Assembly: GCF_003600685.1 (NCBI RefSeq)
Contig: NZ_CP032084.1
Coordinates: 3,720,001 to 3,784,000 of the forward strand
From: Achromobacter sp. B7
GTDB taxonomy: Bacteria > Pseudomonadota > Gammaproteobacteria > Burkholderiales > Burkholderiaceae_B
Length of the DNA: 64,000 bases
Direction: 5' to 3'
The notes under the pieces are model-generated. The model worked only from the letters and a program-made list of their open reading frames with translations. It searched no databases and had not been told where the DNA came from. Of the stretch, positions 1 to 9,895 are shown one piece after another. The stretch's first letter is position 1, and each line of letters starts with the position of its first letter. Position numbers and translations under genes: made by a program.

Positions 1-3000
1 ACGTCCAGGTCCACGCGTATCGCGCGCGTGCCGGCGTCCAGTTTGCTGATGTCCACCTGATGCCAACGCGCGCCCGAGGGCAGCGGCACAAACACGGCCA
101 GTGTTTTCAAGGCGCCCGGCTCGATGGGTGCGCTGATGCCGTCTTCACCTTCGGACGGGCGCGGACCGCCCCCGTGATCGGCATCCGCCGACGACATCGC
201 CACGTCAACTTTCACCGGGCGATCGCGGTAGAAAACGCGCACGGACAAAAAGCCGGGCTGGGCGGGGCGTGCGGGCCGGGTATCAGCACGCACGTCCTGG
301 ATAGGCGAATACGGCTGGATCGGCGGCGTGTCCAGAAACACCTGTTTGCCGTCGCTGCGCCAGGCGCCGCGCGCCGCGATGTCGACGGCGCCGTAGCTCA
401 GCATGTAGTCAAAGCTGCCGTCCGGCGACAACAGCAATTGGCTGCCGACTTCACGCACACCGTTCAGCACATACAGGCCCGCCAAGCCCGCGGAGTCGGC
501 GGATTTGCTGGCAACCTTGGCGGCCCCTCGCCTGGACGGCGCGGGGGACGGGCAAGTGGCCGGCGGAGATGCACCGGCCGCTTGGACGACACGCTGGAAC
601 GCGGGTGCGGACTGGCATGCCAGCGTGTGGGCGAAGGACTGGCCAGGCGGTGCGGCGACCTTGTCAAAACGCGCACCGTGGCGCGCCAGCAATGACAGCA
701 TGGCGGGCTGGCTGGATTGCAACGCCACCCACGCCGGCCCGCGGCCCATGGCGTCGGCCTGGTCGGGACGCGCGCCGGCCGTGAGCATGGCGCGGACCAG
801 GTCTTCGCGGCCCAGTTCGATTGCGGTGTTCAAGGGCGTCGCGCCGTCGTCCAGTGCGGCGTCCAGCGACCCACCGGTGGCGTTCACGAACCGCAGCAGC
901 TGCACAAGTTCTTCCTGCCGGGCCACGTACCACTGCCGGCTATGAAGCAACTGAACCACAACGCGTCGCGACAGCGGCGCGGCGTCGGGCGCGCAGGTCG
1001 AGGGCTTGCCGGTAAAACCGGCCGCCTGCAATGCCGCGATATAGCCCGGCGCTTCGATCAGGCTGGCTTCGCCGCGTTCGGGCATGCAGGCTTGCGCCAC
1101 GGGTTGGCCGGTGGCTTTGCTGATGCGGCGCACCAGCGCGATGTCGCCCGAGGCCACCGCCGCGTTCAACAGCGCGTACGAAGCCGGGGCGCGCGGCAGG
1201 CGTGGATCGTCCAACTTGGCGCCTGCCCGCAGCAGCCGTTCCAGCATCGCGGCGTCTTGCCTGCCGATCAGCCAATACAGCGCGCTTTCGCCATCGGGCG
1301 CCAGGCCGACCGGGTCCGCGCCCTTGGCCAGCAAGGCGTCAACGACGGGCACTTGCCCCGACGCTGCGGCCAGCAGCAACAGCGGCGCGCCGTCGCCGCT
1401 ATCCGCGTCCCCCGCCTTCACTTCCGTGGGCACGCCAGCTTCGATCAGCATCAACGCCAATGACGTATCGCGGTTTTCCAGCGCGCGCCGGATCGCCCCC
1501 GTGCCCAGCGCCTTCAGGTCGAAGCCCGCATCGGCAAACAGGCGCAGCGTTGCGGCATCGCCCGATTGCACCGCGACATCGACGGGCGATTTCACGTCAT
1601 AGCCTTCACGCTTGGCGCGGGGGTCGGCGCCCGCGGCCAATAGCAGCTTGATGGCTTGCGGTTTGCGGGCCTGTACCGCATCGGCAAGCGGCGTGTTGCC
1701 GTTTTGATCTTGCGGGTCGCCATCGACTGGCGCCCCCAGCGCCAGCAAACGTTGCAGCGTTTGCACGTCGCCACGGCGCGCCGCCAGGTTCATGATGGGC
1801 TGGGCGTCGGACTCCACTTTGGTGAACAGCGCCGCGCTGGAACCCGTTTGTGGGCCGCGTTGAGCGAACGGCATGTTCTTTTGCAGCAACTGCGCCGCAA
1901 TATCGGGATGGCCGCCCTGCACCGCCGCCTGCGCGGCGTCCAGCCAGAGGTCGTATTGGCCGCTCTGGCCGTAGCCGGTGTTGGGGATTTGGCGCGGCCC
2001 AAGTTCCTTCAACACGAGCACCGCGCCGGCATTGCCCAGGTAGGCGGCCAGCGCCAAGGCGGTCAGCCCGTCTTCATACGCCGGCTTGGTGCCGGTGGCG
2101 GCCAGCGCCTGCAACGGTGCCGCGCCCTCGGTCAGTTCAACCATGGGCGACCACGCCAGGTAATCCGCCACGTCGGCGCCCGCGTCGGCATAGGGCTTGG
2201 CGGCGCCGGCCTTGAACAAGGCCAGCACCATGTGTGTCATTGATGGGCGGTCGACCAGACGCGGAAGGTACGTCATGCGCACCGCGAATTCAAAATCGCG
2301 ATTCAACAGGAATTCAAGTGGGGTGCGGTGTTCATCGCCGCGCTGATTGGCGTCGGCACCGGCCGCCAGCAGCATGTCCATGAGTTCGGGCGTGCCATAC
2401 AGCAGCGCCAGATGCAGCGGCGGACGACGCGATTCGTAGGTGACGTCGTTCAGCGGTGGCCGGGTGGCCAGCAGCGCGGCCAGCATGCGCGTGCGCGCAG
2501 GCAGCGTGGCCTGGTGAGCTTGGCGTATGCGATCGGCATCCTCGGTTGAAATGCCCCAGTACACGTTCTGAGCGCGCAATTCGCGCGCCGGCTTGAGCAG
2601 CGCGTGCAGCAGCGGCACGCCGTCCAGCGCGTAGTCGCCGGGCTGCCGGACCTGCGCCAATGCAGAGGCAAAGGCGTCCGGATCGTTGTTGCGTACGGCG
2701 GCAAACAGTGCCCGGGTGTCGGGGGTGTCGGCCTCTTTGTAGTCGGGGTAGGGCGACTGGCAATCGCAGTTGGCGGCGGGGGGCTGGCTTGCGGCCTGGG
2801 CCGGGGTCTGGGCCGGGGTCTGGGCCGGTGTCTTGGCCGGGGTCTGGGCCGGTGTCTTGGCCGGGGTCTGGGCCGGGGTCTGGGTCGGTACCTGCGCTGA
2901 TTCCTGCGCTGATACCCGTGCCGGTCCTTGTGCTGATTCCGACGATGTTGCCTGCGCTGATACCGGCACTGGTGTGGCCTCTGCCGCTTCCACTAGCGCT

Positions 3001-3071
3001 ACATGCCCCAGCGCCATGACCGTTCCGGCCAACACACCGGCCATCCAACCCATGCTTTCGTTGTGCCGCAT
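1..3071 (-). CDS. Large exported ankyrin-repeat protein, 3' end cut by the window edge
   Basis: The minus-strand frame starting at the ATG at 3071 stays open to base 1, more than 1,020 codons, and its stop lies outside the window. A hydrophobic N-terminus (residues about 8-30) looks like a signal peptide or anchor. It is followed by a TPAQ/TPAK linker (about residues 59-91), then many ankyrin-like units with the pattern G-(A/T)-T-P-L...A...G...LL..GA.P from about residue 110 to 800. From about residue 865 there is a beta-rich domain beginning GLYVLNGVREVGSQLLL, found after enzymatic or repeat modules in other proteobacterial proteins but not assigned a function by me. A GAGG sequence lies 8 nt before the ATG. 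Ankyrin arrays bind proteins; the partner is unknown. The gene follows xseA by 94 bp on the same strand. Confidence 0.85.
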   Translation of the reverse strand, partial: MRHNESMGWMAGVLAGTVMALGHVALVEAAEATPVPVSAQATSSESAQGPARVSAQESAQVPTQTPAQTPAKTPAQTPAKTPAQTPAQTPAQAASQPPAANCDCQSPYPDYKEADTPDTRALFAAVRNNDPDAFASALAQVRQPGDYALDGVPLLHALLKPARELRAQNVYWGISTEDADRIRQAHQATLPARTRMLAALLATRPPLNDVTYESRRPPLHLALLYGTPELMDMLLAAGADANQRGDEHRTPLEFLLNRDFEFAVRMTYLPRLVDRPSMTHMVLALFKAGAAKPYADAGADVADYLAWSPMVELTEGAAPLQALAATGTKPAYEDGLTALALAAYLGNAGAVLVLKELGPRQIPNTGYGQSGQYDLWLDAAQAAVQGGHPDIAAQLLQKNMPFAQRGPQTGSSAALFTKVESDAQPIMNLAARRGDVQTLQRLLALGAPVDGDPQDQNGNTPLADAVQARKPQAIKLLLAAGADPRAKREGYDVKSPVDVAVQSGDAATLRLFADAGFDLKALGTGAIRRALENRDTSLALMLIEAGVPTEVKAGDADSGDGAPLLLLAAASGQVPVVDALLAKGADPVGLAPDGESALYWLIGRQDAAMLERLLRAGAKLDDPRLPRAPASYALLNAAVASGDIALVRRISKATGQPVAQACMPERGEASLIEAPGYIAALQAAGFTGKPSTCAPDAAPLSRRVVVQLLHSRQWYVARQEELVQLLRFVNATGGSLDAALDDGATPLNTAIELGREDLVRAMLTAGARPDQADAMGRGPAWVALQSSQPAMLSLLARHGARFDKVAAPPGQSFAHTLACQSAPAFQRVVQAAGASPPATCPSPAPSRRGAAKVASKSADSAGLAGLYVLNGVREVGSQLLLSPDGSFDYMLSYGAVDIAARGAWRSDGKQVFLDTPPIQPYSPIQDVRADTRPARPAQPGFLSVRVFYRDRPVKVDVAMSSADADHGGGPRPSEGEDGISAPIEPGALKTLAVFVPLPSGARWHQVDISKLDAGTRAIRVDLD
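2799..2894. repeat. 12-bp in-frame tandem repeat encoding TPAQ/TPAK
   Basis: Eight copies of a 12-bp unit (ggccggggtctg or ggccggtgtctt on the plus strand) lie head to tail. On the coding strand they give a Pro/Thr-rich linker between the N-terminal anchor and the ankyrin region. Two unit types partly alternate, so the array probably grew by 24-bp steps as well. Confidence 0.85.
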
Positions 3072-3165
3072 TGCATCGCCTCAGAGTGCGTCAACCTGTC
3101 GTGCACCGCCCCGCCGGCGCCCCCGCCGAATGCGTGGGCGCTGCCGGCCGGCGGATCGTTTCTGC

Positions 3166-4533
3166 TTAACCGGCGTCGCGGCTATTGCGGGTTTGCTGCA
3201 CCTGCACCTGCGCCCCGCCCTGTGCAAAGCTCAGGTCCAGCGCCTGCCCGGCCGCCAGACTTGCGGCATCCCGCACGATGCGGCCATCGGCGTCCCGCGC
3301 GATGGCGTAGCCGCGCGACAAGGTATTGCCCGGGTCCAGCGCGCGCAACTGCGCCGTGGCCGCCGCCAACCGGTTGCGACCCTGCACGAGCAGGCGTGCA
3401 TGCACCTGGCCGAGCTGACGCACGGCGCCTGCCAGGCGGTCGGCGGCGCGCCCGGTATCGGGGACGCGATGCGCCAGGCGTTGCGTCAGCAGATTGACGC
3501 GCGCGGTGCGCCGGGCTTGTGGGCCCGACCACGCGGACGCAAGCCGGAAGCGCAGGCTGTTCAGGCGTTCTTGCTGGTGCTCAAGCCGTTGCGACGGCGA
3601 CACCAACTGCCCGGACGCACGATCCAGGCGCTGCGCGGCGCGTTCCAGCCGCCGTTGCTGGCCCCGAACCATGGCTTGGGCCGACTGCATGACGCGGCCC
3701 ATCAATTCGGAACGGGGCACGCAGGCCAATTCGGCCGCGGCCGTGGGCGTGGGCGCGCGCACATCGGCCACAAAGTCCACGATGGTGAAGTCGGTTTCAT
3801 GCCCCACGCCGCTGATCACCGGAATTTCGCTGACCGCGACCTGCCGCGCCAGGTCTTCGTCGTTGAAGCTCCACAGATCTTCGATGCTGCCCCCGCCGCG
3901 CACCAGCAGCAAGGTGTCGACCTCGGCGCGGGCGTTGGCCAAGCGCACTTGGGCGGCCAGGCGGCTGGCGGCATCGGCGCCCTGAACCGGGGCCGGATAG
4001 ATGATGACGGGCACTTGCGGCGCGCGCCGGGCAAGCGCCGACAGCACATCGCGCAGCGCCGCTGCATGCAGCGACGTAATGACCCCGATTGCGCGCGGCA
4101 AGCGGGCGGGCTCGCGCTTGCGGGCCGGGTCGAACAGGCCTTCCGAGGCCAATTGCTCTTTCAGCCGTAGAAACGCTTCATACAGATTGCCCAGACCGGC
4201 CCGGCGCATGGCGTCGGCCTGCAACTGGTAGTCGCCGCGCGGCTCGTACAGGGACACCCGCGCACGGATTTCGACCTGGTCGCCCGCCTTTGGGACAAAA
4301 CCGACTGCGCTGGCGCGGCTTCGGAACATGACAGCCCGCACCGAGGCCCGGCTGTCCTTGAGCGTGAAGTACCAATGCCCGGATGCCGCCTGCGTGAAGT
4401 TCGAAATCTCTCCGCGCACCCATAAAGCCGGGATGCTGCGCTCCAACAACTGCCCCACTGCTTGGTTTAGCTGGGCAACTGTCAGGATATCCCGCGTGAA
4501 TGCGTTGTTTGTGACTGCAAATTCAATTGTCAT
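3166..4533 (-). CDS. xseA: Exodeoxyribonuclease VII large subunit
   Basis: The 455-residue product is the catalytic subunit of exonuclease VII, which degrades single-stranded DNA in the cytoplasm together with the small XseB subunit (not in this window). An N-terminal OB-fold (about residues 5-100, WVRGEISNF...GHWYFTLKD) is followed by the catalytic domain with GVITS, RGGGSIEDLWSFNDE and GHETDFTIVDFVADVRAPTP, all family signatures, and a C-terminal coiled-coil-prone stretch rich in R, Q and L. The ATG at 4533 (MTIEFAVTNN) was chosen because the upstream in-frame extension is not conserved in character. Length is normal for the family. Confidence 0.96.
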   Translation of the reverse strand: MTIEFAVTNNAFTRDILTVAQLNQAVGQLLERSIPALWVRGEISNFTQAASGHWYFTLKDSRASVRAVMFRSRASAVGFVPKAGDQVEIRARVSLYEPRGDYQLQADAMRRAGLGNLYEAFLRLKEQLASEGLFDPARKREPARLPRAIGVITSLHAAALRDVLSALARRAPQVPVIIYPAPVQGADAASRLAAQVRLANARAEVDTLLLVRGGGSIEDLWSFNDEDLARQVAVSEIPVISGVGHETDFTIVDFVADVRAPTPTAAAELACVPRSELMGRVMQSAQAMVRGQQRRLERAAQRLDRASGQLVSPSQRLEHQQERLNSLRFRLASAWSGPQARRTARVNLLTQRLAHRVPDTGRAADRLAGAVRQLGQVHARLLVQGRNRLAAATAQLRALDPGNTLSRGYAIARDADGRIVRDAASLAAGQALDLSFAQGGAQVQVQQTRNSRDAG

Positions 4534-4886
4534 GAGGCTTTCCGATGCGTACCTGTCCACAGGGCATACGTAGCGGGGCGCAATGATACCGCGTCCATAG
4601 ATTTTTGCAGCGGCAGGCCCGAAAGCCAGCAAACTCCGTGCAAGTTATTGATTTTTATATATAAATTATAAAAACTCGATTGCGCTAATTTGAAGCAAAC
4701 AAGCGCAAGCCCTGTGCCCACAAGCGTTCCGGCGAAGTTTTGCACAGAATTATCCACAATTTCTGTGGATAAATCGCGGGCCTTCCCGCCTTGCCACAAA
4801 CCCGCCGCGCCGTTACAGTTTCGGCTTGATCTGATGCCACGGCGCACGCACTGTTGCCGCCCTATGGCCCCCGGGAGTTGAACGCT
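4534..4886. other. AT-rich divergent intergenic region with DnaA boxes
   Basis: No gene is seen. Bases about 4643-4690 are strikingly AT-rich for this genome (runs such as tttttatatataaattataaaa) and are followed by two perfect inverted DnaA boxes at 4750-4772. Degenerate box-like sequences occur nearby (ttttgcaca near 4737; tgtccacag near 4553). The region separates divergent xseA and exbB and must hold both promoters. Confidence 0.7.
4750..4772. promoter_or_regulatory. Pair of perfect inverted DnaA boxes
   Basis: TTATCCACA at 4750-4758 and its exact reverse complement TGTGGATAA at 4764-4772 are separated by 5 bp. Both match the strict 9-bp DnaA consensus. Binding by DnaA is inferred. Confidence 0.75.
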
Positions 4887-5540
4887 TTGCTTTCCATTTT
4901 GCGCGAGGCCGGCTGGCCCATCTGGCCCCTGCTGGCGACATCCGTGCTGGGACTGGCGCTGATTTTCGAGCGCTTCCTCTCCCTGCGCCGCAGCCTTATC
5001 CTGCCCCGCGGCCTGAACGAACAGGTCGTGGACATGCTGCGCAACCGCCAGGACACGCCCGAAGCCATCAACCGCCTGGAACGAAACTCGCCGCTGGGCC
5101 GGGTTCTGGCCGAAGTGATGCGTCACCGCCATCTGCCCCGCGAAGAACTGCGCAACGTGGTCGAAGACACCGGCCGGGCCGTGGCGCATGACCTCAGCCG
5201 CTACATCCCCGCCATCGGCACCATCGCCGTCGTCGCGCCCTTGATGGGGCTGTTCGGCACCGTGGTCGGCATGATCGAGATCTTCGGGTCGTACACGCCC
5301 GGCGGCGGTGACCCCGCCCAACTGGCGCGCGGCATCTCCATCGCGCTGTACAACACCGGCTTCGGCATCCTGATCGCCATTCCCGCCATGATTGCCCACC
5401 GCTACCTGCGCGGTCGGGTCGACGGTTATCTCAGCGCCATGGAGCAATCCGCCTCGCGCCTGGTCCGCGCCGTGTCGCCCGTGCCGCCGGCCCCTTCCAC
5501 CCATCCCGCAGCCTACCCCGCACGCGAGGGGCGTTCATGA
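4887..5540 (+). CDS. exbB: MotA/TolQ/ExbB family proton-channel protein
   Basis: This is an inner-membrane subunit of a proton-driven energy transducer of the ExbB/TolQ type. A first membrane segment lies near the start (WPIWPLLATSVLGLALIFE), then a cytoplasmic loop, then two more segments around IPAIGTIAVVAPLMGLFGTVVGM and ISIALYNTGFGILIAIPAMIA, the conserved core of the family. The start is uncertain: the TTG at 4887 has a GGGAG ribosome-binding site 9 nt upstream and gives MLSILREAG, while an ATG at 4854 would add 11 residues without a good site. The stop overlaps the exbD start by 4 nt, so the two are translationally coupled. No TonB gene is adjacent, so the partner may be TonB-like or a dedicated envelope process. 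Confidence 0.92.
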   Translation: MLSILREAGWPIWPLLATSVLGLALIFERFLSLRRSLILPRGLNEQVVDMLRNRQDTPEAINRLERNSPLGRVLAEVMRHRHLPREELRNVVEDTGRAVAHDLSRYIPAIGTIAVVAPLMGLFGTVVGMIEIFGSYTPGGGDPAQLARGISIALYNTGFGILIAIPAMIAHRYLRGRVDGYLSAMEQSASRLVRAVSPVPPAPSTHPAAYPAREGRS

Positions 5541-5950
5541 ATTTCCGCGGTTCCCGGGGCGATCGCGACGAGCTGGACATCAACCTGATCCCGCTGATCG
5601 ACGTCTTGCTGGTCATCCTGATTTTCCTGGCCGCCACCACGTCGTTCACCCGCTTCACGCAGTTGAAGGTGACCCTGCCGCAGGCCTCGTCCGAGCAGGA
5701 CACGCCGCCGGCGCTGGAAGTGGCCGTCAGCCAGGATGGGCGCTATGCGCTGAACGGTACGCTGATCGACGTCTCCACGCCTCCTGAAATCGCCGACGTA
5801 CTGCGTCAGGCGGCTGCCGGCAAGACCGAGCCGCTGGTCATCATCAACGCCGACGCCCAAGCCACCCACCAATCCGTGATCAACATCATGGAAGCCGCCC
5901 GCCTGGCCGGCATCGGGCGCGTCAACTTCGCCGCCCAGACCTCACGGTGA
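5537..5950 (+). CDS. exbD: ExbD/TolR family transport protein
   Basis: The 137-residue product is the single-span partner of the ExbB-like channel. [19 protein letters not shown] near residues 12-30 is the conserved N-terminal membrane helix, with the family aspartate in PLIDVLL expected to take part in proton movement. The C-terminal periplasmic domain contains [19 protein letters not shown]. The ATG at 5537 overlaps the exbB stop, and the stop overlaps the GTG of lpxK by 4 nt. This coupling of an energiser to a lipid A gene is seen in other betaproteobacteria; its biological link to lipid A is inferred only from position. Confidence 0.94.
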   Translation: MNFRGSRGDRDELDINLIPLIDVLLVILIFLAATTSFTRFTQLKVTLPQASSEQDTPPALEVAVSQDGRYALNGTLIDVSTPPEIADVLRQAAAGKTEPLVIINADAQATHQSVINIMEAARLAGIGRVNFAAQTSR

Positions 5951-7050
5951 GCACCCCGCGTTCGTCTCCTTCGCTGCTGGCCCGCCAGTGGCAGCATGGC
6001 GGCTGGCTGTCGACCCTGCTGTCGCCCCTGGCTGCGCTGACCGAGTGGGCGGTCGCCAGAAAGCGCGCCGCCTACCTCAGCGGCGCCAAGCCCAGCTACC
6101 GCGCGCCGGTGCCGGTCGTGGTGGTGGGCAACATCTACGTCGGAGGCACCGGCAAGACGCCCATGGTGATCGCCACGGTGCAAGGCTTGCGGGCGCGCGG
6201 GTTCACCCCGGGCGTGGTCAGCCGCGGCTATGGCGTGAAGATCGGCCGCAAAGCCCGGGTCGGCGTCGGTGCATTGGCGGCTGATCGCTTTGGCGACGAG
6301 CCCGCGTTGATCGCGCGCGCCACGGGCGCCCCGGTATCCGTGCACCCGAAACGCGCGTTGGCCGCCCGTGCGCTGCTCCAGGCGCATCCCGATGTGGACG
6401 TGATTGTCTCGGACGACGGCCTGCAACATCTGGCGCTGGCGCGTGACGTCGAAATCGTGGTGCAGGACGCGCGCGGCGTGGGCAACGGCCGGCTGCTGCC
6501 CGCCGGCCCACTACGCGAACCCGCGCACCGCTTGCAGGACGTGGATGTGGTCGTCACCAACATCGGCACGCCGGTCGGCCCCGGGGTCCAGGCTAACGCC
6601 AACGCCGACGCTGTTCCCGCCCGCCGCCCGCGTCCGGTGCGGATGTGGCTGGAACCGGGCGACGCCCGCCACATCGAAGACGGCGCAACGCGCCCGCTTT
6701 CTGCCTTTGCGGGCCAGCCGCGCGTGGCGGCCGCCGCGGGCATCGGCAACCCGGAACGCTTCTTCTCGACACTGCGCGCGGCCGGAATCGAACTGGACGC
6801 GACGCTGCCCTTGCCCGACCATCACGACTACGCCGATTCGCCCTTCCAGGGCCTGATGGCCGACGTGATTCTGGTGACGTCCAAGGACGCCATCAAATGT
6901 GCCGCGCTGCACGACGCGCGCCTGTGGGAAGTCCCCGTCACGGCGGCTTTTTCCGACGCCCGGTTGTTTGACTGGCTGGCACAAACGCTACACCAACGTC
7001 TCGCTCCAAAGTCGACATCGGCAGTCACCCAAGCGCGGCCGCCGACTTGA
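5947..7050 (+). CDS. lpxK: Tetraacyldisaccharide 4'-kinase
   Basis: LpxK phosphorylates the 4' position of the tetraacyldisaccharide-1-phosphate precursor to form lipid IVA at the inner face of the cytoplasmic membrane. The 367-residue product has an N-terminal membrane-associating part and the P-loop GGTGKT at residues 66-71, followed by VVSRGYG and the conserved [12 protein letters not shown] near residues 155-170. A GTG start at 5947 overlaps the exbD stop. Length is slightly above the usual 330-350 residues. The next genes, including kdsB, also serve lipopolysaccharide synthesis. Confidence 0.97.
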   Translation: MSTPRSSPSLLARQWQHGGWLSTLLSPLAALTEWAVARKRAAYLSGAKPSYRAPVPVVVVGNIYVGGTGKTPMVIATVQGLRARGFTPGVVSRGYGVKIGRKARVGVGALAADRFGDEPALIARATGAPVSVHPKRALAARALLQAHPDVDVIVSDDGLQHLALARDVEIVVQDARGVGNGRLLPAGPLREPAHRLQDVDVVVTNIGTPVGPGVQANANADAVPARRPRPVRMWLEPGDARHIEDGATRPLSAFAGQPRVAAAAGIGNPERFFSTLRAAGIELDATLPLPDHHDYADSPFQGLMADVILVTSKDAIKCAALHDARLWEVPVTAAFSDARLFDWLAQTLHQRLAPKSTSAVTQARPPT

Positions 7051-7114
7051 AAATCTGACTCTCGCCCGGGCCCGCCGGGCCTTGCCCGCCGCAAACTGTT
7101 TTAGAATCCCGGTC

Positions 7115-7294
7115 ATGGAATCCCGACTTCTCGACATCCTCGTCTGCCCCCTGTGCAAGGGGCGCCTTGAAAACGACCGGCAGCACGCCGAACTCGTTTG
7201 CCGCGCCGACCGCCTGGCTTTCCCGATTCGCGACGGCATCCCCGTCATGCTTGAGTCGGAAGCCCGAGTGCTGGACGAAACCGCCCCCACCTGA
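7115..7294 (+). CDS. Trm112-family small zinc-ribbon-like protein
   Basis: A 59-residue protein, [16 protein letters not shown]..., of the YcaR/Trm112 family that sits between lpxK and kdsB in many proteobacteria. It has CPLC near residues 11-14 and one more cysteine ([20 protein letters not shown]), the typical family pattern. Trm112 proteins elsewhere are partners of methyltransferases; the bacterial role is not known. A -10-like TAGAAT lies just upstream at 7102-7107. Confidence 0.93.
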   Translation: MESRLLDILVCPLCKGRLENDRQHAELVCRADRLAFPIRDGIPVMLESEARVLDETAPT

Positions 7295-7304
7295 CCGCCG
7301 CCCC

Positions 7305-8069
7305 GTGAGTTTCATCGCCTTGATCCCGGCGCGCGCCGCCTCGACCCGCCTGCCCGACAAGCCCCTTGCCGATATCGCCGGCAAGCCGATGGTCGTGCGC
7401 ACCGCCGACCGCGCCGCGCTGTCCGGCGCATCCCGGCTGTACATCGCCACGGACGACGCGCGCGTGCAGGCGGCCGTGCAGGCCCATGGCCTGACCGCCC
7501 TGATGACGCGCAGCGACCATCCCACGGGCACGGACCGGCTGGCCGAAGCCGTCCAGCAACTGGGCTTGCCGGACGACGCCATCGTCGTGAACGTGCAAGG
7601 CGATGAACCGCTGATCGAACCCGAACTGATCGACGCCGTGGCGGCCAAGCTGCAAGCCTGCGCCCACGCCGATATCGCCACCGCCGCCTGCCCGCTGGCC
7701 GACGCCGAGGCGCTCTTCAACCCGAATGTCGTGAAAGTCGTGTGCACCGCCGACGATCGCGCCCTGTATTTCTCGCGCGCCCCGATTCCCTGGGCGCGCG
7801 ATGCGCTGGCCAGCGGCGAACGTGTGCTGGCCGACGGGCTGCCCGCCTGGCATCACATCGGCCTGTACGCCTACCGCGTGTCGTTCCTGCGCCGCTTCCC
7901 GACGCTGCCGCAAGGCATGCTGGAACGCTTCGAGGCGCTGGAACAGCTGCGCGCCATGGAACATGGCCATCAAATCGTCGTACACCGTACGCTCAACCCT
8001 CCCGCAGCGGGCGTAGATACCCCGGCGGATCTGGAACGCGTGCGCTTGGTCTACAGCAAACAGATGTAA
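7305..8069 (+). CDS. kdsB: 3-deoxy-manno-octulosonate cytidylyltransferase
   Basis: KdsB activates Kdo with CTP to CMP-Kdo for the inner core of lipopolysaccharide. The 254-residue product begins at a GTG ([24 protein letters not shown]), the nucleotide-binding signature, and contains the conserved [16 protein letters not shown] and a C-terminal [12 protein letters not shown]. It starts 10 bp after the Trm112-like gene, so lpxK, that gene and kdsB are likely one transcript. Confidence 0.97.
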   Translation: MSFIALIPARAASTRLPDKPLADIAGKPMVVRTADRAALSGASRLYIATDDARVQAAVQAHGLTALMTRSDHPTGTDRLAEAVQQLGLPDDAIVVNVQGDEPLIEPELIDAVAAKLQACAHADIATAACPLADAEALFNPNVVKVVCTADDRALYFSRAPIPWARDALASGERVLADGLPAWHHIGLYAYRVSFLRRFPTLPQGMLERFEALEQLRAMEHGHQIVVHRTLNPPAAGVDTPADLERVRLVYSKQM

Positions 8070-8142
8070 GGGTTATTTCCCATGGCGCAGCCCCGCATTG
8101 GCTGCTGCGTTGCGGCATAATCCCCCGGATCACAAAAAATAA

Positions 8143-8817
<675 letters not shown>

Positions 8818-8836
8818 TAGGCGCTTGGTTGGCCCA

Positions 8837-8891
8837 AAGGCCTTCGGCGCCGGCTGGACGCACTGCGCTCCAGCATCGGCCCGAAGGCCTT
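8837..8891. repeat. Imperfect hairpin downstream of adk
   Basis: AAGGCCTTCGG at 8837-8847 is exactly complementary to CCGAAGGCCTT at 8881-8891. An inner pair GCTGGA (8853-8858) and TCCAGC (8869-8874) extends the structure. There is no U-run, so it may be a 3'-end stabiliser, a Rho-related site or a repetitive element rather than an intrinsic terminator. Confidence 0.6.
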
Positions 8892-8952
8892 GTCGCATTC
8901 GGCGCCTGCCGCGCCGCTTTCATCCCCTTTGAATTGAACTGGTGGTAGAGAC

Positions 8953-9710
<758 letters not shown>

Positions 9711-9711
<1 letters not shown>

Positions 9712-9804
9712 GAATGCCCCCACGCCGCGCATGCTTCGCACGCTTGCTGCCCCCCGAGGGGGCGTCTTTCCCCTTGGGGCGGCCCGGCGGGGAAAGGGCA
9801 TTCT
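9711..9804. repeat. 94-bp GC-rich palindromic intergenic element
   Basis: The element is bounded by the 9-bp inverted repeats AGAATGCCC (9711-9719) and GGGCATTCT (9796-9804) and contains the nested hairpin CCCCCCGAGGGGG. It begins on the last base of the dehydrogenase stop codon. GC-rich modules of this look are common between genes in Burkholderiales, so it is probably a REP-like repeat that may act as a 3'-end hairpin. Confidence 0.6.
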
Positions 9805-9895
9805 TGCGTAGTGCGTGGGCGGGGAGCGCACCGGTCCTTTCAACAGGCGTTGTGTTTGCGGGGCCAGTCCGCCCCAATTTTTCGTAGTCCCATCC

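Noticed and set aside
2770..4170. A 466-codon plus-strand frame across the ankyrin gene start and xseA
   Set aside because: Antisense shadow; begins with translation of the 12-bp repeat and crosses two real genes.
4534..4886. The DnaA-box region as the chromosomal origin
   Set aside because: No dnaA, dnaN, gyrB, rpmH or parAB genes nearby, and only two good boxes. A regulatory or titration site is more likely.
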